This document shows positions 26,248-34,247 of a stretch of 34,247 nucleotides of DNA, in pieces. The number at the start of each line of letters is the position of its first letter. Positions within the stretch are counted from its first letter, which is position 1. A model generated the notes under the pieces. The model did no database searches. It saw only the letters and a program-made list of their open reading frames with translations, and was not told the origin of the DNA. Location: the NCBI GenBank assembly GCA_003550725.1, contig PUKZ01000034.1, positions 1-34,247 of the forward strand, written 5' to 3'. The position numbers were made by a program, and so were the translations under genes. This DNA is from Bacteroidales bacterium. GTDB lineage: Bacteria; Bacteroidota; Bacteroidia; Bacteroidales; UBA7960.

Positions 26248-26659
26248 AATTACTCAAAAAATATAATCCAAAAATGTATTTATGTAAACTTTATACTTAT
26301 TAATAATTAATTATTTATAATCTTAAAAAAATAAATTATTAAGAATCAGTATACAAACAAATTTAGTTTTGAATAACAATGAAAAAAACAGTATTATTAC
26401 CGATTTTTGGGCGTATTCAATAAGCTATATGATAATTTTGATGGTAATTTAAAAAGATAGGAATTAACGGGGGGAGGGTAAGCAGATAATAAAAATAAAA
26501 TATGGATTGTATAAACAGGCTTAAGATAAAACAAACATATACAAAAAAACGGCCCGGTAAGATATTAAATTTTCTCTTCCAGGCCGCTTAAATAAAACTA
26601 TTAAATTACTCCTTGAATGTTAATAAAAACAGGTTATCAGTGTTATTTGATACTTAACC
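26248..26659. other. 412-bp interval without a gene
   Basis: The interval between the helical protein and the Glu/Lys lipoprotein. It holds the lipoprotein's terminator (26543-26587), a possible -7 box (26358-26365, TAAATTTG on the minus strand, with no TTG at the right distance) for the helical protein, and a G-rich stretch at 26469-26478. Open frames are under 20 codons. Confidence 0.6.
26543..26587 (-). terminator. Intrinsic terminator of the Glu/Lys-rich lipoprotein gene
   Basis: GC-rich stem: on the minus strand CGGCCTGG (26586-26579) pairs with CCGGGCCG (26557-26550) with one mismatch, 21-nt loop, followed by seven Ts (26549-26543). It lies 73 bp past the stop codon. Confidence 0.85.
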
Positions 26660-26974
26660 TCAATTTTTTTCAACTTCAAATTCACCTTTCTTTTCTTCCT
26701 GTGCCTCAAATTCTTTTGTTTTTTCTTTAGCTTCAAACTCCTTTTTCTCTTTTTCGGCTTCTAATTTTGTTTCTTCTTTAACCTCTAGTTCTTTTTCTTT
26801 TTTCTTTTCTTTTTCATCTTTATCATCACATTCTTCTTCTACATCATGCTCTAATTCCTTTTCGATAGCAGCCGGATCTTCTTCAGCTTCTTCCTCAACT
26901 GCAGGTCCACAAGCAGGAATAATTAAAAAAGCTGAGAATGCTAGTAATGAGAATAATACAAAAAGTTTTTTCAT
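26660..26974 (-). CDS. Small Glu/Lys-rich lipoprotein
   Basis: 104 residues from the ATG at 26974. The signal is MKKLFVLFSLLAFSAFLIIPAC with a lipobox ending at Cys22 (IPAC; Pro at -2 is not ideal), so a membrane-anchored lipoprotein is expected. The mature 82 residues are almost wholly Glu, Lys and Asp; EFEA/EFEV recurs three times about every ten residues. No domain is recognised. The frame can be extended to TTG 27019, but that TTG lies in a -7 promoter box (TATTTTTG) and the extension would place 15 extra residues before a complete signal peptide. It has its own promoter and terminator. Confidence 0.75.
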   Translation of the reverse strand: MKKLFVLFSLLAFSAFLIIPACGPAVEEEAEEDPAAIEKELEHDVEEECDDKDEKEKKKEKELEVKEETKLEAEKEKKEFEAKEKTKEFEAQEEKKGEFEVEKN

Positions 26975-27016
26975 TTTTAATACAATTTTATAGTTAGTTT
27001 TGATTTTAATTATGAA

Positions 27017-27024
27017 CAAAAATA
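27017..27024 (-). promoter_or_regulatory. -7 box of the Glu/Lys-rich lipoprotein gene
   Basis: Minus strand TATTTTTG fits TAnnTTTG. The start of transcription would be near 27010, about 36 nt before the ATG. The -33 side reads TTTC (about 27044-27048), so the match is to the -7 box only. Confidence 0.5.
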
Positions 27025-27064
27025 AAGATTTTTAATTTCCCTGTGAAATTTTTTTATTTTATTT

Positions 27065-27559
27065 TCAATCAGACAATTTAACATATTCATAGCTATTATT
27101 GCAGTAATCCAAAAACATTATAAAATCATTATATTTAAGAACTATCGATGCTGAATTAATATTAGGATGAAAACTTATTGTAGATGAGTTTTTTAGGTTT
27201 TCATCCAAAAAAACATGAACGTGATTATCAGTATCATATAGCAATCCAAAAGGTGAAACTGAGCCCGGAGAAAGCCCTAAAAATTTATTTAACCTTTTTT
27301 CGGAAGCAAAAGATAACTTACCCTGCTTTAATCTATTTTCTAAATCATTAATTTTAAGATCTTTTGTATGCTGAATAATAACAAGATAGTGGCGATTTCC
27401 TTTATGATTTCGAAAAAATAAATTTTTGCAATGTGTTGCATCCAAATCTTTCCAGTATTTTGCTGCTTCTTCTACCGTGGGCACCGGAGGATGCTCATAA
27501 TAATCAAACCCTATTCCTAAATTACTTAAAACATCATATAATTTTTTATCACCTCTCAT
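27065..27559 (-). CDS. YbaK/ProX-type prolyl-tRNA synthetase-associated domain protein
   Basis: 164 residues. This family hydrolyses mischarged tRNA-Pro in trans (ProXp-ala and YbaK types). Seen: FDYYEHPPVPTVEEAAKYW at the N-terminus, HCKNLFFRNHKGNRHYLV (Lys45 in the conserved KNLF), LKQGKLSFASEKRLNKFLGLSPGSVSPFGL, and the DNHVHVFLDENL strand. The whole protein is the single domain, with no synthetase attached. Precise substrate (Ala- or Cys-tRNA-Pro) cannot be told by eye. It stands alone between the ferritin and lipoprotein genes. Confidence 0.87.
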   Translation of the reverse strand: MRGDKKLYDVLSNLGIGFDYYEHPPVPTVEEAAKYWKDLDATHCKNLFFRNHKGNRHYLVIIQHTKDLKINDLENRLKQGKLSFASEKRLNKFLGLSPGSVSPFGLLYDTDNHVHVFLDENLKNSSTISFHPNINSASIVLKYNDFIMFLDYCNNSYEYVKLSD

Positions 27560-27712
27560 ACTATAATATACAATTACTTTCCAAACAAAATTTTTAATTC
27601 GGGCTTAAACATTAAGAAGTCCTTAATATTATATGTTTAACACTCTAAAATACACAAGTTATATGTAACAATATTTAAGGGTTAATATGCAACTCTTCGA
27701 GTATTATTAAAT

Positions 27713-27763
27713 AAAAAGCCCGGATGAATATATTCTAAAAGATCATATCAGGCAACCGGGCTT
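27713..27763 (-). terminator. Intrinsic terminator of the ferritin gene
   Basis: An 8-bp stem AAGCCCGG (27716-27723) / CCGGGCTT (27756-27763) with a 32-nt loop. On the minus strand it is followed by a T run over 27717-27713. It comes 22 bp after the ferritin stop. Confidence 0.85.
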
Positions 27764-27784
27764 CAAATTAATAGTAAAGCCATC

Positions 27785-28276
27785 TTATTCCTCACCACGC
27801 ATTTTCATTATATCACGATCAAAAATATAAATATTTTTATCGCCCAGCATTTCTAACTTATCAAGAATCGCATTTACCGATGACTCTTCTTCTAGCTGTT
27901 CATCAACGAACCATTGAATCCAATTATGGGTAGAGTAATCTTTTTCCTCCAGACAAAGCCCAACAATATCGTTTATAGAGTGGGTTACCATCTGCTCATG
28001 CTCTAATGCTGCTTCAAAGATTTGCTTTATTCCATCAAATTCTTTAGGAGGCTGTTCAATTTTGGGCACTATAGCATGACTTCCCCTTTCATTAACATAC
28101 TTAATAATTTTTAGCATATGTTCAATTTCTTCCATATGCTGAGCATAGAACCAATCTGATATCCCATCATAACCTTTAGTTTCAGTCCAGGAAGCCATAG
28201 CAAGATAAAGTTGTGCAGCATACCCTTCTTTTTCTATCTGATCGTTTAATGCTTTTTTAATTTTTTCTGATAACAT
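27785..28276 (-). CDS. ftnA: Ferritin (non-haem, FtnA type)
   Basis: 163 residues. Iron-storage cage subunit. The ferroxidase site is complete: Glu17 and Tyr24 (EKEGYAAQLYLAM), Glu50 and His53 (MEEIEHM), Glu94, Gln127 and Glu130 (VDEQLEEE). Lack of a haem ligand and the short length fit FtnA rather than bacterioferritin. It lies 73 bp downstream of atpG on the same strand with no strong terminator between, so some readthrough from the ATP synthase operon is possible. Its own terminator follows. Confidence 0.95.
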   Translation of the reverse strand: MLSEKIKKALNDQIEKEGYAAQLYLAMASWTETKGYDGISDWFYAQHMEEIEHMLKIIKYVNERGSHAIVPKIEQPPKEFDGIKQIFEAALEHEQMVTHSINDIVGLCLEEKDYSTHNWIQWFVDEQLEEESSVNAILDKLEMLGDKNIYIFDRDIMKMRGEE

Positions 28277-28349
28277 ATTTAATTATTTTTATAGATTAAT
28301 ACTTGTATTTTAAAGTGCTAAATTAAAAATAATTCTGCACAAAAACGAA

Positions 28350-29249
28350 TTACTTTAAAGCTTCGGCACCTGATACAATTTCAACAAGTTCCCTGGTAAT
28401 AGAGGCTTGTCTTGCTTTATTGTAAGTTAAAGTCAGGTCTTTAATTAATTCACTGGCATTTTCAGTGGCTTGATGCATTGCCGTCATGCGTGCGCCTTGT
28501 TCACCGGCATACGAATCAAGTAGTATCCTGTATACTTTCATATCTATAAAATTAGGAATAATAAAGTTAGCAATATCATCGGGAGTAGGTTCAAGTATAT
28601 GTTTTAAATGATCCTTTTGGTAATTATTCCCAATATTGTTCAAGTCTGTTTCGTTACTATTTTGAGAAACATCAACCGGAAGAATTTTTTCGGTAACGGG
28701 TTCCTGAACAACAACATTTTGAAACCTGTTATATACAGCATCTATCCTGACAAACTCACCGTCAGTATAATTATTTTTAAGTTGTTTTACAAACTCAATT
28801 GCCCTGTCATAAGTTACCTTTTGATTTATTTCCTGGTCGGTGTATAAAATATCAAACTCCTTATCTTTAAAAAAATCATGGGCTTTTTTTCCTATAATAT
28901 ATAAATATATTTCAAAGTTTTGTTCTTTCAACCAATTTATGTATGTAGTTGCTTTTTTTAAGACATTAATATTATATGTGCCACAAAGCCCTTTATTAGA
29001 GGTGTAAACAATTAACAGCACTTTATTTCCTTCTCTATTTGCAGTATATTTATTGTTTCTGATTATTTGAGTTGTTTCACTAAAATCCTTTAATATATCT
29101 TTAAGATGATCAACATAATATCGCAGGTTTTCAATATTACTCTGGGCTTTTCTAAGTTTGGAGGCTGATACCATTTTCATGGCACTTGTAACCTGCCGAG
29201 TTGATTTAACAGATGATATTCTGGTTCTTACATCTCTTAGATTAGCCAT
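28350..29249 (-). CDS. atpG: ATP synthase gamma subunit
   Basis: 299 residues; central rotor shaft of F1. Seen: the N-terminal helix ANLRDVRTRISSVKSTRQVTSAMKMVSASKL and the C-terminal helix YAGEQGARMTAMHQATENASELIKDLTLTYNKARQASITRELVEIVSGAEAL, the two that form the shaft. The middle has a ~15-residue polar insert (SQNSNETDLNNIGNNY). It is the last atp gene here, 9 bp after atpA. Confidence 0.97.
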   Translation of the reverse strand: MANLRDVRTRISSVKSTRQVTSAMKMVSASKLRKAQSNIENLRYYVDHLKDILKDFSETTQIIRNNKYTANREGNKVLLIVYTSNKGLCGTYNINVLKKATTYINWLKEQNFEIYLYIIGKKAHDFFKDKEFDILYTDQEINQKVTYDRAIEFVKQLKNNYTDGEFVRIDAVYNRFQNVVVQEPVTEKILPVDVSQNSNETDLNNIGNNYQKDHLKHILEPTPDDIANFIIPNFIDMKVYRILLDSYAGEQGARMTAMHQATENASELIKDLTLTYNKARQASITRELVEIVSGAEALK

Positions 29250-29258
29250 ATTGTTTTA

Positions 29259-30848
29259 CTATTTAGTCTTTTCTAAATTTGCGATTGTTACTTCTGCTGC
29301 CTCATTAAGAACTTTTTTTATTTCATCATTCAATATTCCATTTTTTAGTTCATCCAGAACATCTCTATGATTAGCATCGAGATAACTAAGGTAATTATTT
29401 TCAAATTCTTTTATTTTCTCTAATGGCAGTTTTTGGAGTAATTCATGAGTACCACAATAAATTATGGCTATTTGGTGTTCGACTACCATGGGCGAATATT
29501 GTCCTTGCTTAAGTATCTCCACATTTCTTGCACCTTTATCCAGTACATTTTTTGTATTAGCATCAAGATCGGAGCCAAATTTTGAAAAAGCCTCCAGTTC
29601 GCGATACTGTGCTTGATCCAGTTTAAGAGTACCTGCAATTTTTTTCATTGATTTAATTTGCGCATTACCTCCTACCCTTGATACTGAAATACCCACATTA
29701 ATTGCTGGTCTGATACCTGCATTAAACAATGACGATTCAAGAAAAATTTGTCCGTCGGTAATAGAAATAACATTTGTGGGGATATAAGAAGAGACATCAC
29801 CGGCCTGGGTTTCAATAAGAGGCAGGGCAGTAAGAGACCCTCCACCCTTTACTATATCTTTTATTGATCCGGGTATATCATTCATTTGTCGTGCAACTTC
29901 GTCGGAAGATATAATTTTAGCAGCTCTTTCCAGTAAACGGGAGTGCAAATAAAATACATCACCGGGAAAAGCTTCTCTTCCGGGAGGTCGTCTAAGTAAC
30001 AGTGATATTTCCCTGTAAGATACTGCTTGTTTTGACAAGTCGTCAAAAACAACCAATGATGAATCGCCTGTATCTCTGAAATATTCACCAACAGCCATCC
30101 CTGCAAATGGAGAAAAAAACTGCATGGCTGCAGGGTCACTTGCAGAGGCTGCAATAACAACAGTATAAGGCATTGCTCCATGTTTTTCAAGTATATCTAC
30201 TATTCCGGCAATAGTAGACCCTTTCTGACCTATTGCAACGTAAACGCAATAAACAGGCTCGCCCTTTTCATAAAACTCTCGTTGATTAATTATGGTATCT
30301 ATAGCAATAGCTGTTTTACCGGTTTGCCGGTCTCCTATAATAAGCTCACGCTGACCTCTCCCGATAGGAATCATGGAGTCTATCGCTTTTATACCGGTTT
30401 GCAATGGTTCATTGACGGGTTGACGAAAAATCACTCCAGGAGCTTTCCTTTCAAGTGGCATCTCAAACAGCTCTCCTTCAACATGTCCTTTGCCATCAAT
30501 AGGCTCTCCTAGTGTATTAACAACTCGTCCCAACAAACCTTTACCTACCTTAATTGAAGAAATAGTCCTGGTTCTTTTGACAACATCACCTTCCCTTACA
30601 TTTTTCGGATCACCAAGCAAAACAATACCAACATTATCTTCTTCTAAATTAAGAACAACCCCCTTTAAACCCTCATCATCAAACGATATTAACTCCCCTG
30701 CTTGAGCACGCGTAAGACCATAAACACGGGCAATACCATCTCCTATCTGAAGAACAGTTCCGGCTTCTTCAAACTCGGTTTCCGATTGAAAACCAGCCAT
30801 CTCTTGCCTAAGTATTGCTGATATCTCTGATGGTTTAATTTCTGCCAT
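29259..30848 (-). CDS. atpA: ATP synthase alpha subunit
   Basis: 529 residues. Seen: the nucleotide loop [11 protein letters not shown] (172-182, Lys178), [48 protein letters not shown], and [10 protein letters not shown] with Arg391 reaching the beta catalytic site. The N-terminal beta-barrel starts near residue 25. It lies 9 bp before atpG and 48 bp after atpH. The beta and epsilon genes (atpD, atpC) are not in the window, as is usual in Bacteroidota, where they are often elsewhere. Confidence 0.98.
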   Translation of the reverse strand: MAEIKPSEISAILRQEMAGFQSETEFEEAGTVLQIGDGIARVYGLTRAQAGELISFDDEGLKGVVLNLEEDNVGIVLLGDPKNVREGDVVKRTRTISSIKVGKGLLGRVVNTLGEPIDGKGHVEGELFEMPLERKAPGVIFRQPVNEPLQTGIKAIDSMIPIGRGQRELIIGDRQTGKTAIAIDTIINQREFYEKGEPVYCVYVAIGQKGSTIAGIVDILEKHGAMPYTVVIAASASDPAAMQFFSPFAGMAVGEYFRDTGDSSLVVFDDLSKQAVSYREISLLLRRPPGREAFPGDVFYLHSRLLERAAKIISSDEVARQMNDIPGSIKDIVKGGGSLTALPLIETQAGDVSSYIPTNVISITDGQIFLESSLFNAGIRPAINVGISVSRVGGNAQIKSMKKIAGTLKLDQAQYRELEAFSKFGSDLDANTKNVLDKGARNVEILKQGQYSPMVVEHQIAIIYCGTHELLQKLPLEKIKEFENNYLSYLDANHRDVLDELKNGILNDEIKKVLNEAAEVTIANLEKTK

Positions 30849-30896
30849 GACTTACATTAATTTTGTGAAATTATTAGTTAATTATCATATTCTAGT

Positions 30897-31445
30897 TTAC
30901 AATTCTGTTGAGTGAAAAAGTTTTTTCCGCATATTGATAAGTGACCGCCTCATACTTGAGTCGTAATAATAATCGCCTATTTTAAGTATAAAACCACCAA
31001 TTATTGACGGATCAATTTTATTATGAAATTCAATCTCTTTGTCAGTAATTCTTTTTGCTACTTTCAAAACTTTTTCACGAATATCGTCATCAATTTCATG
31101 TGCAGTTATAACAATTACCGACTCAATATTATGCTTTAACTTATGCAACCTTTTATATTCAAAAACAATAGGTTCAATAAGAAACGAACGTTTTTTACGT
31201 GTAATAATCAGCAAATATTTGAGTATAAAATCGTTAACCCTGCCCGAGAAAACATTTTTTATAATGTTAATCTTTTTTGATTCACGAATCACCGGACTTT
31301 TTAAAACTATTTTTATTTCCCTGTACTTACCAAAAACATCCTCTATAACATTCATGCTTTTATAAGCTTCATCCATTACCTGATTCTCCTCTGCCAATGA
31401 CAATAAAGCTTTTGCATAACGACTGGCTATCCTGATGTTTTTCAT
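30897..31445 (-). CDS. atpH: ATP synthase delta subunit
   Basis: 182 residues from the ATG at 31445. The delta subunit caps F1 and joins it to the b stalk. Family start KNIRIASRYAKALLSLAEENQ and C-terminal FHNKIDPSIIGGFILKIGDYYYDSSMRRSLINMRKKL. The frame can be lengthened by eight residues to TTG 31469, but the family starts at MKN-type sequence and no promoter or ribosome site supports the TTG. It is 114 bp after atpF. Confidence 0.95.
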   Translation of the reverse strand: MKNIRIASRYAKALLSLAEENQVMDEAYKSMNVIEDVFGKYREIKIVLKSPVIRESKKINIIKNVFSGRVNDFILKYLLIITRKKRSFLIEPIVFEYKRLHKLKHNIESVIVITAHEIDDDIREKVLKVAKRITDKEIEFHNKIDPSIIGGFILKIGDYYYDSSMRRSLINMRKKLFHSTEL

Positions 31446-31559
31446 GAGTAATATGTAATTATTTAACAAACAAGCATAGATGCTTAATAAAAAAACTAAT
31501 AACTCTTACTTGTTTAATAAAAATTGAGTTTACAAAAAATATATTCAGAAAAATCAAAG

Positions 31560-32054
31560 TTAATTCTTATGTATATTTTCCAGGTTATCCATTACAATCT
31601 TTTTATGCTTTTGTTTATCGGATAATTCTGTCACCATTATTTTTTCAGCCATATCAATTGATAAAAAGGCAATTTCCTTTTTTATTTGAGCTTCAATCTT
31701 TTTTCTTTCATTTTCACCAGCTCGTTTTGCTTCTTCAATTATCTTTTTGCTTTGCTCTAAAGCATTTTGCTTGGCTTCCTTTATTATCTCTTCCCTATCT
31801 ATCTTGGCTTGTTCAATAATATTAAGCTTCTCCTGGTTGGTTTCTGTAATAATGCGTTCTTTAGTTTCATTAAGCTCAGCAGTTTCTTTTTCAATTTTTT
31901 CAGCTTTTTTTAAAGAGCGGCTTATAGTGTTTTCGCGCTCCTTAATTGTGTTTAAAATAGGCTTCCAGGCAAATTTACGCAAAATAAAAAGCACTACCGC
32001 AAATGAAAGTGTCATCCAAAAAATCACACCTAAACCCGGCATTATAAGTTCCAT
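31560..32054 (-). CDS. atpF: ATP synthase b subunit
   Basis: 164 residues. One N-terminal membrane helix (~7-25, GLGVIFWMTLSFAVVLFIL), then KFAWKPILNTIKERENTI, the usual b-subunit start of the stalk, then a long charged coiled coil (~35-150) that forms the outer stalk dimer. It is the first gene after the 540-bp gap, with a good promoter ~100 bp upstream. Confidence 0.96.
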   Translation of the reverse strand: MELIMPGLGVIFWMTLSFAVVLFILRKFAWKPILNTIKERENTISRSLKKAEKIEKETAELNETKERIITETNQEKLNIIEQAKIDREEIIKEAKQNALEQSKKIIEEAKRAGENERKKIEAQIKKEIAFLSIDMAEKIMVTELSDKQKHKKIVMDNLENIHKN

Positions 32055-32594
32055 AACAAATATTTTTTATATTTAACAAAAATATTTACAATTTAAGCAA
32101 TTAGTTATTTGAGAGTTCTATTTTCAAGCATAATGCTTGTAGTATTTATTACCAAACATAAATGTTTTTTGTGTTCGGCAAACCCTAACCATACTATAAT
32201 TATATTATTTTAAGTTCAATTCATTCTATGTTTTATTTTGTATATTATATTACTAAATTATTTTTATGGCGAGGGTTTCAAATAAACTGGTTTTAAATCA
32301 AACAATCAATAAAATTTTTATTTCCTGCAATTGTTTTTATTCAGAACAAAAAGCAATGTAAACATTTTAGTTTGATTTAATTTAACAAGATCAAAACCCT
32401 GATATTCTGCTTCTAAAAAGCATTCAAGCCTCCTTGAGCAACAATTTATCTACTTATAATTATCTCTTATTATTTATAATGTAATTAAGTCATTATAATT
32501 TAATAATAACCCGGGGGCTATTCATGTTTTTTAATATTTTAAATTAATTTCAAAATATTAAAAAAGCACATCGAAACAATTATAATATAATATA
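32055..32594. other. 540-bp gap inside the atp cluster
   Basis: No convincing gene lies here (best frame, 31 codons on the + strand at 32266-32361). It holds an internal promoter (32153-32182) and three inverted repeats: CAAGCAT/ATGCTTG at 32125-32139; an imperfect pair of arms 32272-32303 and 32370-32400 sharing AGGGTTT and TTAAATCAAAC; and a perfect 14-bp A/T stem at 32527-32540 / 32552-32565, 30 bp after atpE. Confidence 0.7.
32153..32182 (-). promoter_or_regulatory. Internal promoter upstream of atpF
   Basis: Minus strand: TTTG (32182-32179), 18-bp spacer, TATGTTTG (32160-32153). Predicted start near 32145, about 90 nt ahead of the atpF ATG. Spacing is one base short of the usual 19-20. 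Confidence 0.5.
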
Positions 32595-32858
32595 TTAAAC
32601 AAAAAGCACTAATAAACAAACAACAATTGCAAAAAATGTCACACCTTCAATAAGGGCGGCAGAAACAATCATTGATGAACGTATATCGTTTCCTGCTTCG
32701 GGTTGACGGGCAATTGATTCAAGAGCCTTCGTACCTATCTTGCTTATACCCCAGGCAGCTGCAAAAACTGCTATAACTGCTACTGTAGCAGCTCCCAGCT
32801 TACTCCATTGCTGTGCAAGCTCGAACGAAATATCAAGTAAAACCATTAAATTTAGCAT
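32595..32858 (-). CDS. atpE: ATP synthase c subunit
   Basis: 87 residues, two membrane helices around the conserved polar loop ARQPEAGN (50-57). The ion-binding carboxylate is Glu71 in AALIEGVTFF. No Ser/Thr follows the Glu and no Gln is seen at the Na+-site position, so proton coupling is expected. The first helix reads GAATVAVIAVFAAAWGISKIG: the usual GxGxGxG run is replaced by A33-x-A35-x-G37-x-S39. It is 38 bp after atpB and is followed by a hairpin. Confidence 0.96.
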   Translation of the reverse strand: MLNLMVLLDISFELAQQWSKLGAATVAVIAVFAAAWGISKIGTKALESIARQPEAGNDIRSSMIVSAALIEGVTFFAIVVCLLVLFV

Positions 32859-32896
32859 AATTTTAAAGTATTAAGTTAAACAAATTTAATTAATTA

Positions 32897-34042
32897 TCAG
32901 TGATGCTCATCGGGCACAGCCATCCCGAAAAATATTGCACTAAAAAATGTAAAAATATATGACTGTAAAAAAGCTACTAATAGCTCAAGAAAATTCATAA
33001 ATATCAAAAAAATTACTGTTACCGGCGATATAGACAAACCCATAACAGTAGCAACACTTCCTAATACAAATATCAAGGATAAAAAACCTTTGATAATCAT
33101 ATGCCCTGCTGTAATATTTGCAAATAACCTGACCATAAGAACGAAAGGCTTTATCAGGATACCTACAAGCTCAATAATCGGCATTAAAGGTATAGGTATT
33201 TTCAAAAAAACTGGTACTCCGGGTGTATTAAAAATATGCTTCCAATGCCCTTTATTTGCATAAAACTGTGTTGCAACAAATGTAAAAAAAGCAAGTGTAA
33301 AAGTAACTGAAATATTGCCGGTAACATTAGCTCCACCCGGGAAAAAAGGAATCAAACCCATTAAATTATTGAAAAAAATAAAGAAAAACAAAGTCAAAAG
33401 GTAAGGAACAAATTTTTGATATTTATCTTCTCCGATGGCAGATTTAGCAATATCATCTCTTACAAAGAGTATTATAGGTTCTATAAACGACTGCAAGCCT
33501 GCCGGAGCGAGTTTCGAACCTCTTTTTTTATAAGCTTTGCCAACCGAAATAAAAATAACACACAACAAAAATGCATTAATAAACAAAGAAAAAACAACCT
33601 TTGTAATTGAAAGGTCAATAAGCATACCTGCTTCAGGATCTTCAGTTACGCCATCATCAAGCATTTTGACTAAACGCCCCTTCTTAGGGCCATCTTCAGC
33701 TATTCCAAACCCCCTATATGTATTGTTTCCCTTCTGCAGTTTATTTGATAGAAAAATATGCAAGCAACCCTCATAATAAAGAATAACAGGTAAAGGAATA
33801 TAAATATATGTATCACCGATTTCGGCAATTTTCCACTCATAAGAATCAAGTACATGCCCTATTATTAAATCACCGGCATCAAACTCTTTTTTTTCCTCAG
33901 TTTGATCTAAATCTTTTGTGCTATCGTCAGTATTAGCATAGCTAATCACTGAAAAACATGAAAGTATTAATACTAAGACTGAAATTAACAAATAATCCCG
34001 TGTATTACTTGCAGCCCGAAATATCAGTTCAAGTCCTAACAT
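32897..34042 (-). CDS. atpB: ATP synthase a subunit
   Basis: 381 residues, longer than the E. coli a subunit (271), due to an N-terminal extension of ~140 residues. The extension includes a hydrophobic segment at ~17-36 (YLLISVLVLILSCFSVISYA), perhaps a signal peptide, then a charged periplasmic part (DAGDLIIGHVLDSYEWK) known from other Bacteroidota. The membrane core (~148-375) has the essential Arg305 in FVLMVRLFANITAGH and the final helices MNFLELLVAFLQSYIFTFFSAIFF. It is the first atp gene in the window. A -7 like box (TATTTTTG, 34188-34181) lies 139 bp upstream. Confidence 0.95.
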   Translation of the reverse strand: MLGLELIFRAASNTRDYLLISVLVLILSCFSVISYANTDDSTKDLDQTEEKKEFDAGDLIIGHVLDSYEWKIAEIGDTYIYIPLPVILYYEGCLHIFLSNKLQKGNNTYRGFGIAEDGPKKGRLVKMLDDGVTEDPEAGMLIDLSITKVVFSLFINAFLLCVIFISVGKAYKKRGSKLAPAGLQSFIEPIILFVRDDIAKSAIGEDKYQKFVPYLLTLFFFIFFNNLMGLIPFFPGGANVTGNISVTFTLAFFTFVATQFYANKGHWKHIFNTPGVPVFLKIPIPLMPIIELVGILIKPFVLMVRLFANITAGHMIIKGFLSLIFVLGSVATVMGLSISPVTVIFLIFMNFLELLVAFLQSYIFTFFSAIFFGMAVPDEHH

Positions 34043-34180
34043 CTTTTAATAAATTTTAATATGCGCAATGTAGTGCATATTTAAATTAAAAAAATAAGTG
34101 ATAAACTGATTTTTTTATAATTATTAAAAAAAAAGTGAAATTATCTAAAATTAACCCGGGAAAAATTCTAATAAAGAAAA

Positions 34181-34213
34181 CAAAAATAAAAACAATTATT
34201 GTATATTTTACAA
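34181..34213 (-). promoter_or_regulatory. Possible promoter of atpB
   Basis: Minus strand TTG (34213-34211), 22-bp spacer, TATTTTTG (34188-34181). The spacer is longer than usual and the leader would be ~130 nt. No other candidate lies in 34043-34247, which has no gene. Confidence 0.3.
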
Positions 34214-34247
34214 CGAAACATATTTAAAATTATTTAATCTTAACTGA

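Noticed and set aside
26469-26478. G-rich run suggesting a quadruplex
   Set aside because: Only two G runs; a quadruplex needs four.
31443-31469. TTG start at 31469 for atpH
   Set aside because: Adds eight residues not found in the family; the ATG at 31445 gives the usual delta-subunit start.
32266-32361. 31-codon + strand frame in the atpE-atpF gap
   Set aside because: Too short, no ribosome site or promoter on that strand, and it runs through the arms of an inverted repeat.
1-34247. Search for CRISPR arrays, prophage, defence systems and intact transposases
   Set aside because: No regular spaced repeats, integrase, cas, restriction or transposase genes were seen.

Overview
The window is a stretch of chromosome from a member of the Bacteroidota, probably Bacteroidales/Marinilabiliales-like. 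The evidence is AT-rich DNA, a type IX secretion C-terminal sorting domain, a MurF-Alr fusion, an F-type ATPase cluster ordered atpB-E-F-H-A-G with AtpB carrying a long N-terminal extension, and promoters of the Bacteroidota type (TTG or TTTG, about 18-20 bp, then TAnnTTTG). Almost all of it is core genome. There is no prophage, CRISPR array, intact insertion sequence or resistance gene.

Layout. 1-512: C-terminus of a type IX secreted repeat protein. 657-3461: polA (+), convergent with a DUF2007/universal stress fusion (3569-4678, -). 4823-6741 (-): a small outer-membrane protein followed by a lipoprotein of the S41 peptidase family. 6773-6983: a ~210-bp element with 23-bp inverted ends, probably a MITE or IS remnant, then a LapA-like membrane protein (+), ridA (-) and a pabA/trpG glutaminase (+). 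8422-18830 (-): a housekeeping run read leftwards: radC, polysaccharide deacetylase-like protein, GNAT-fold protein, upp, shikimate dehydrogenase-like gene, pepA, pdxA, murF-alr. 18879-19482 (-): tRNA-Glu, rpsT, an identical tRNA-Glu, and a strong terminator. 19648-21078 (+): rpsP with a long charged tail, then rimM.

21105-26247 (-) is the least ordinary part. An unrecognised 556-residue helical protein is followed by a stand-alone Hpt protein and a REC-PAS-PAS-HisKA-HATPase-REC-Hpt hybrid kinase. The Hpt domain fused to the kinase has lost its phospho-accepting histidine (Val856), while the neighbouring stand-alone Hpt keeps it (His72). A 51-nt direct repeat flanks the Hpt/kinase pair. I infer a phosphorelay in which the separate Hpt replaces the dead fused domain; no DNA-binding output is encoded here.

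26543-28276 (-): a Glu/Lys-rich lipoprotein, a ProX/YbaK-type tRNA-editing protein and a ferritin. 28350-34042 (-): ATP synthase genes. A 540-bp gap with hairpins and an internal promoter splits atpBE from atpFHAG, and the c subunit lacks the usual glycine motif. atpD and atpC are not in the window.

Several long-frame TTG starts were rejected. At three of them (polA, LapA-like, Glu/Lys lipoprotein) the TTG is part of a promoter element, and the real start is an ATG just downstream.
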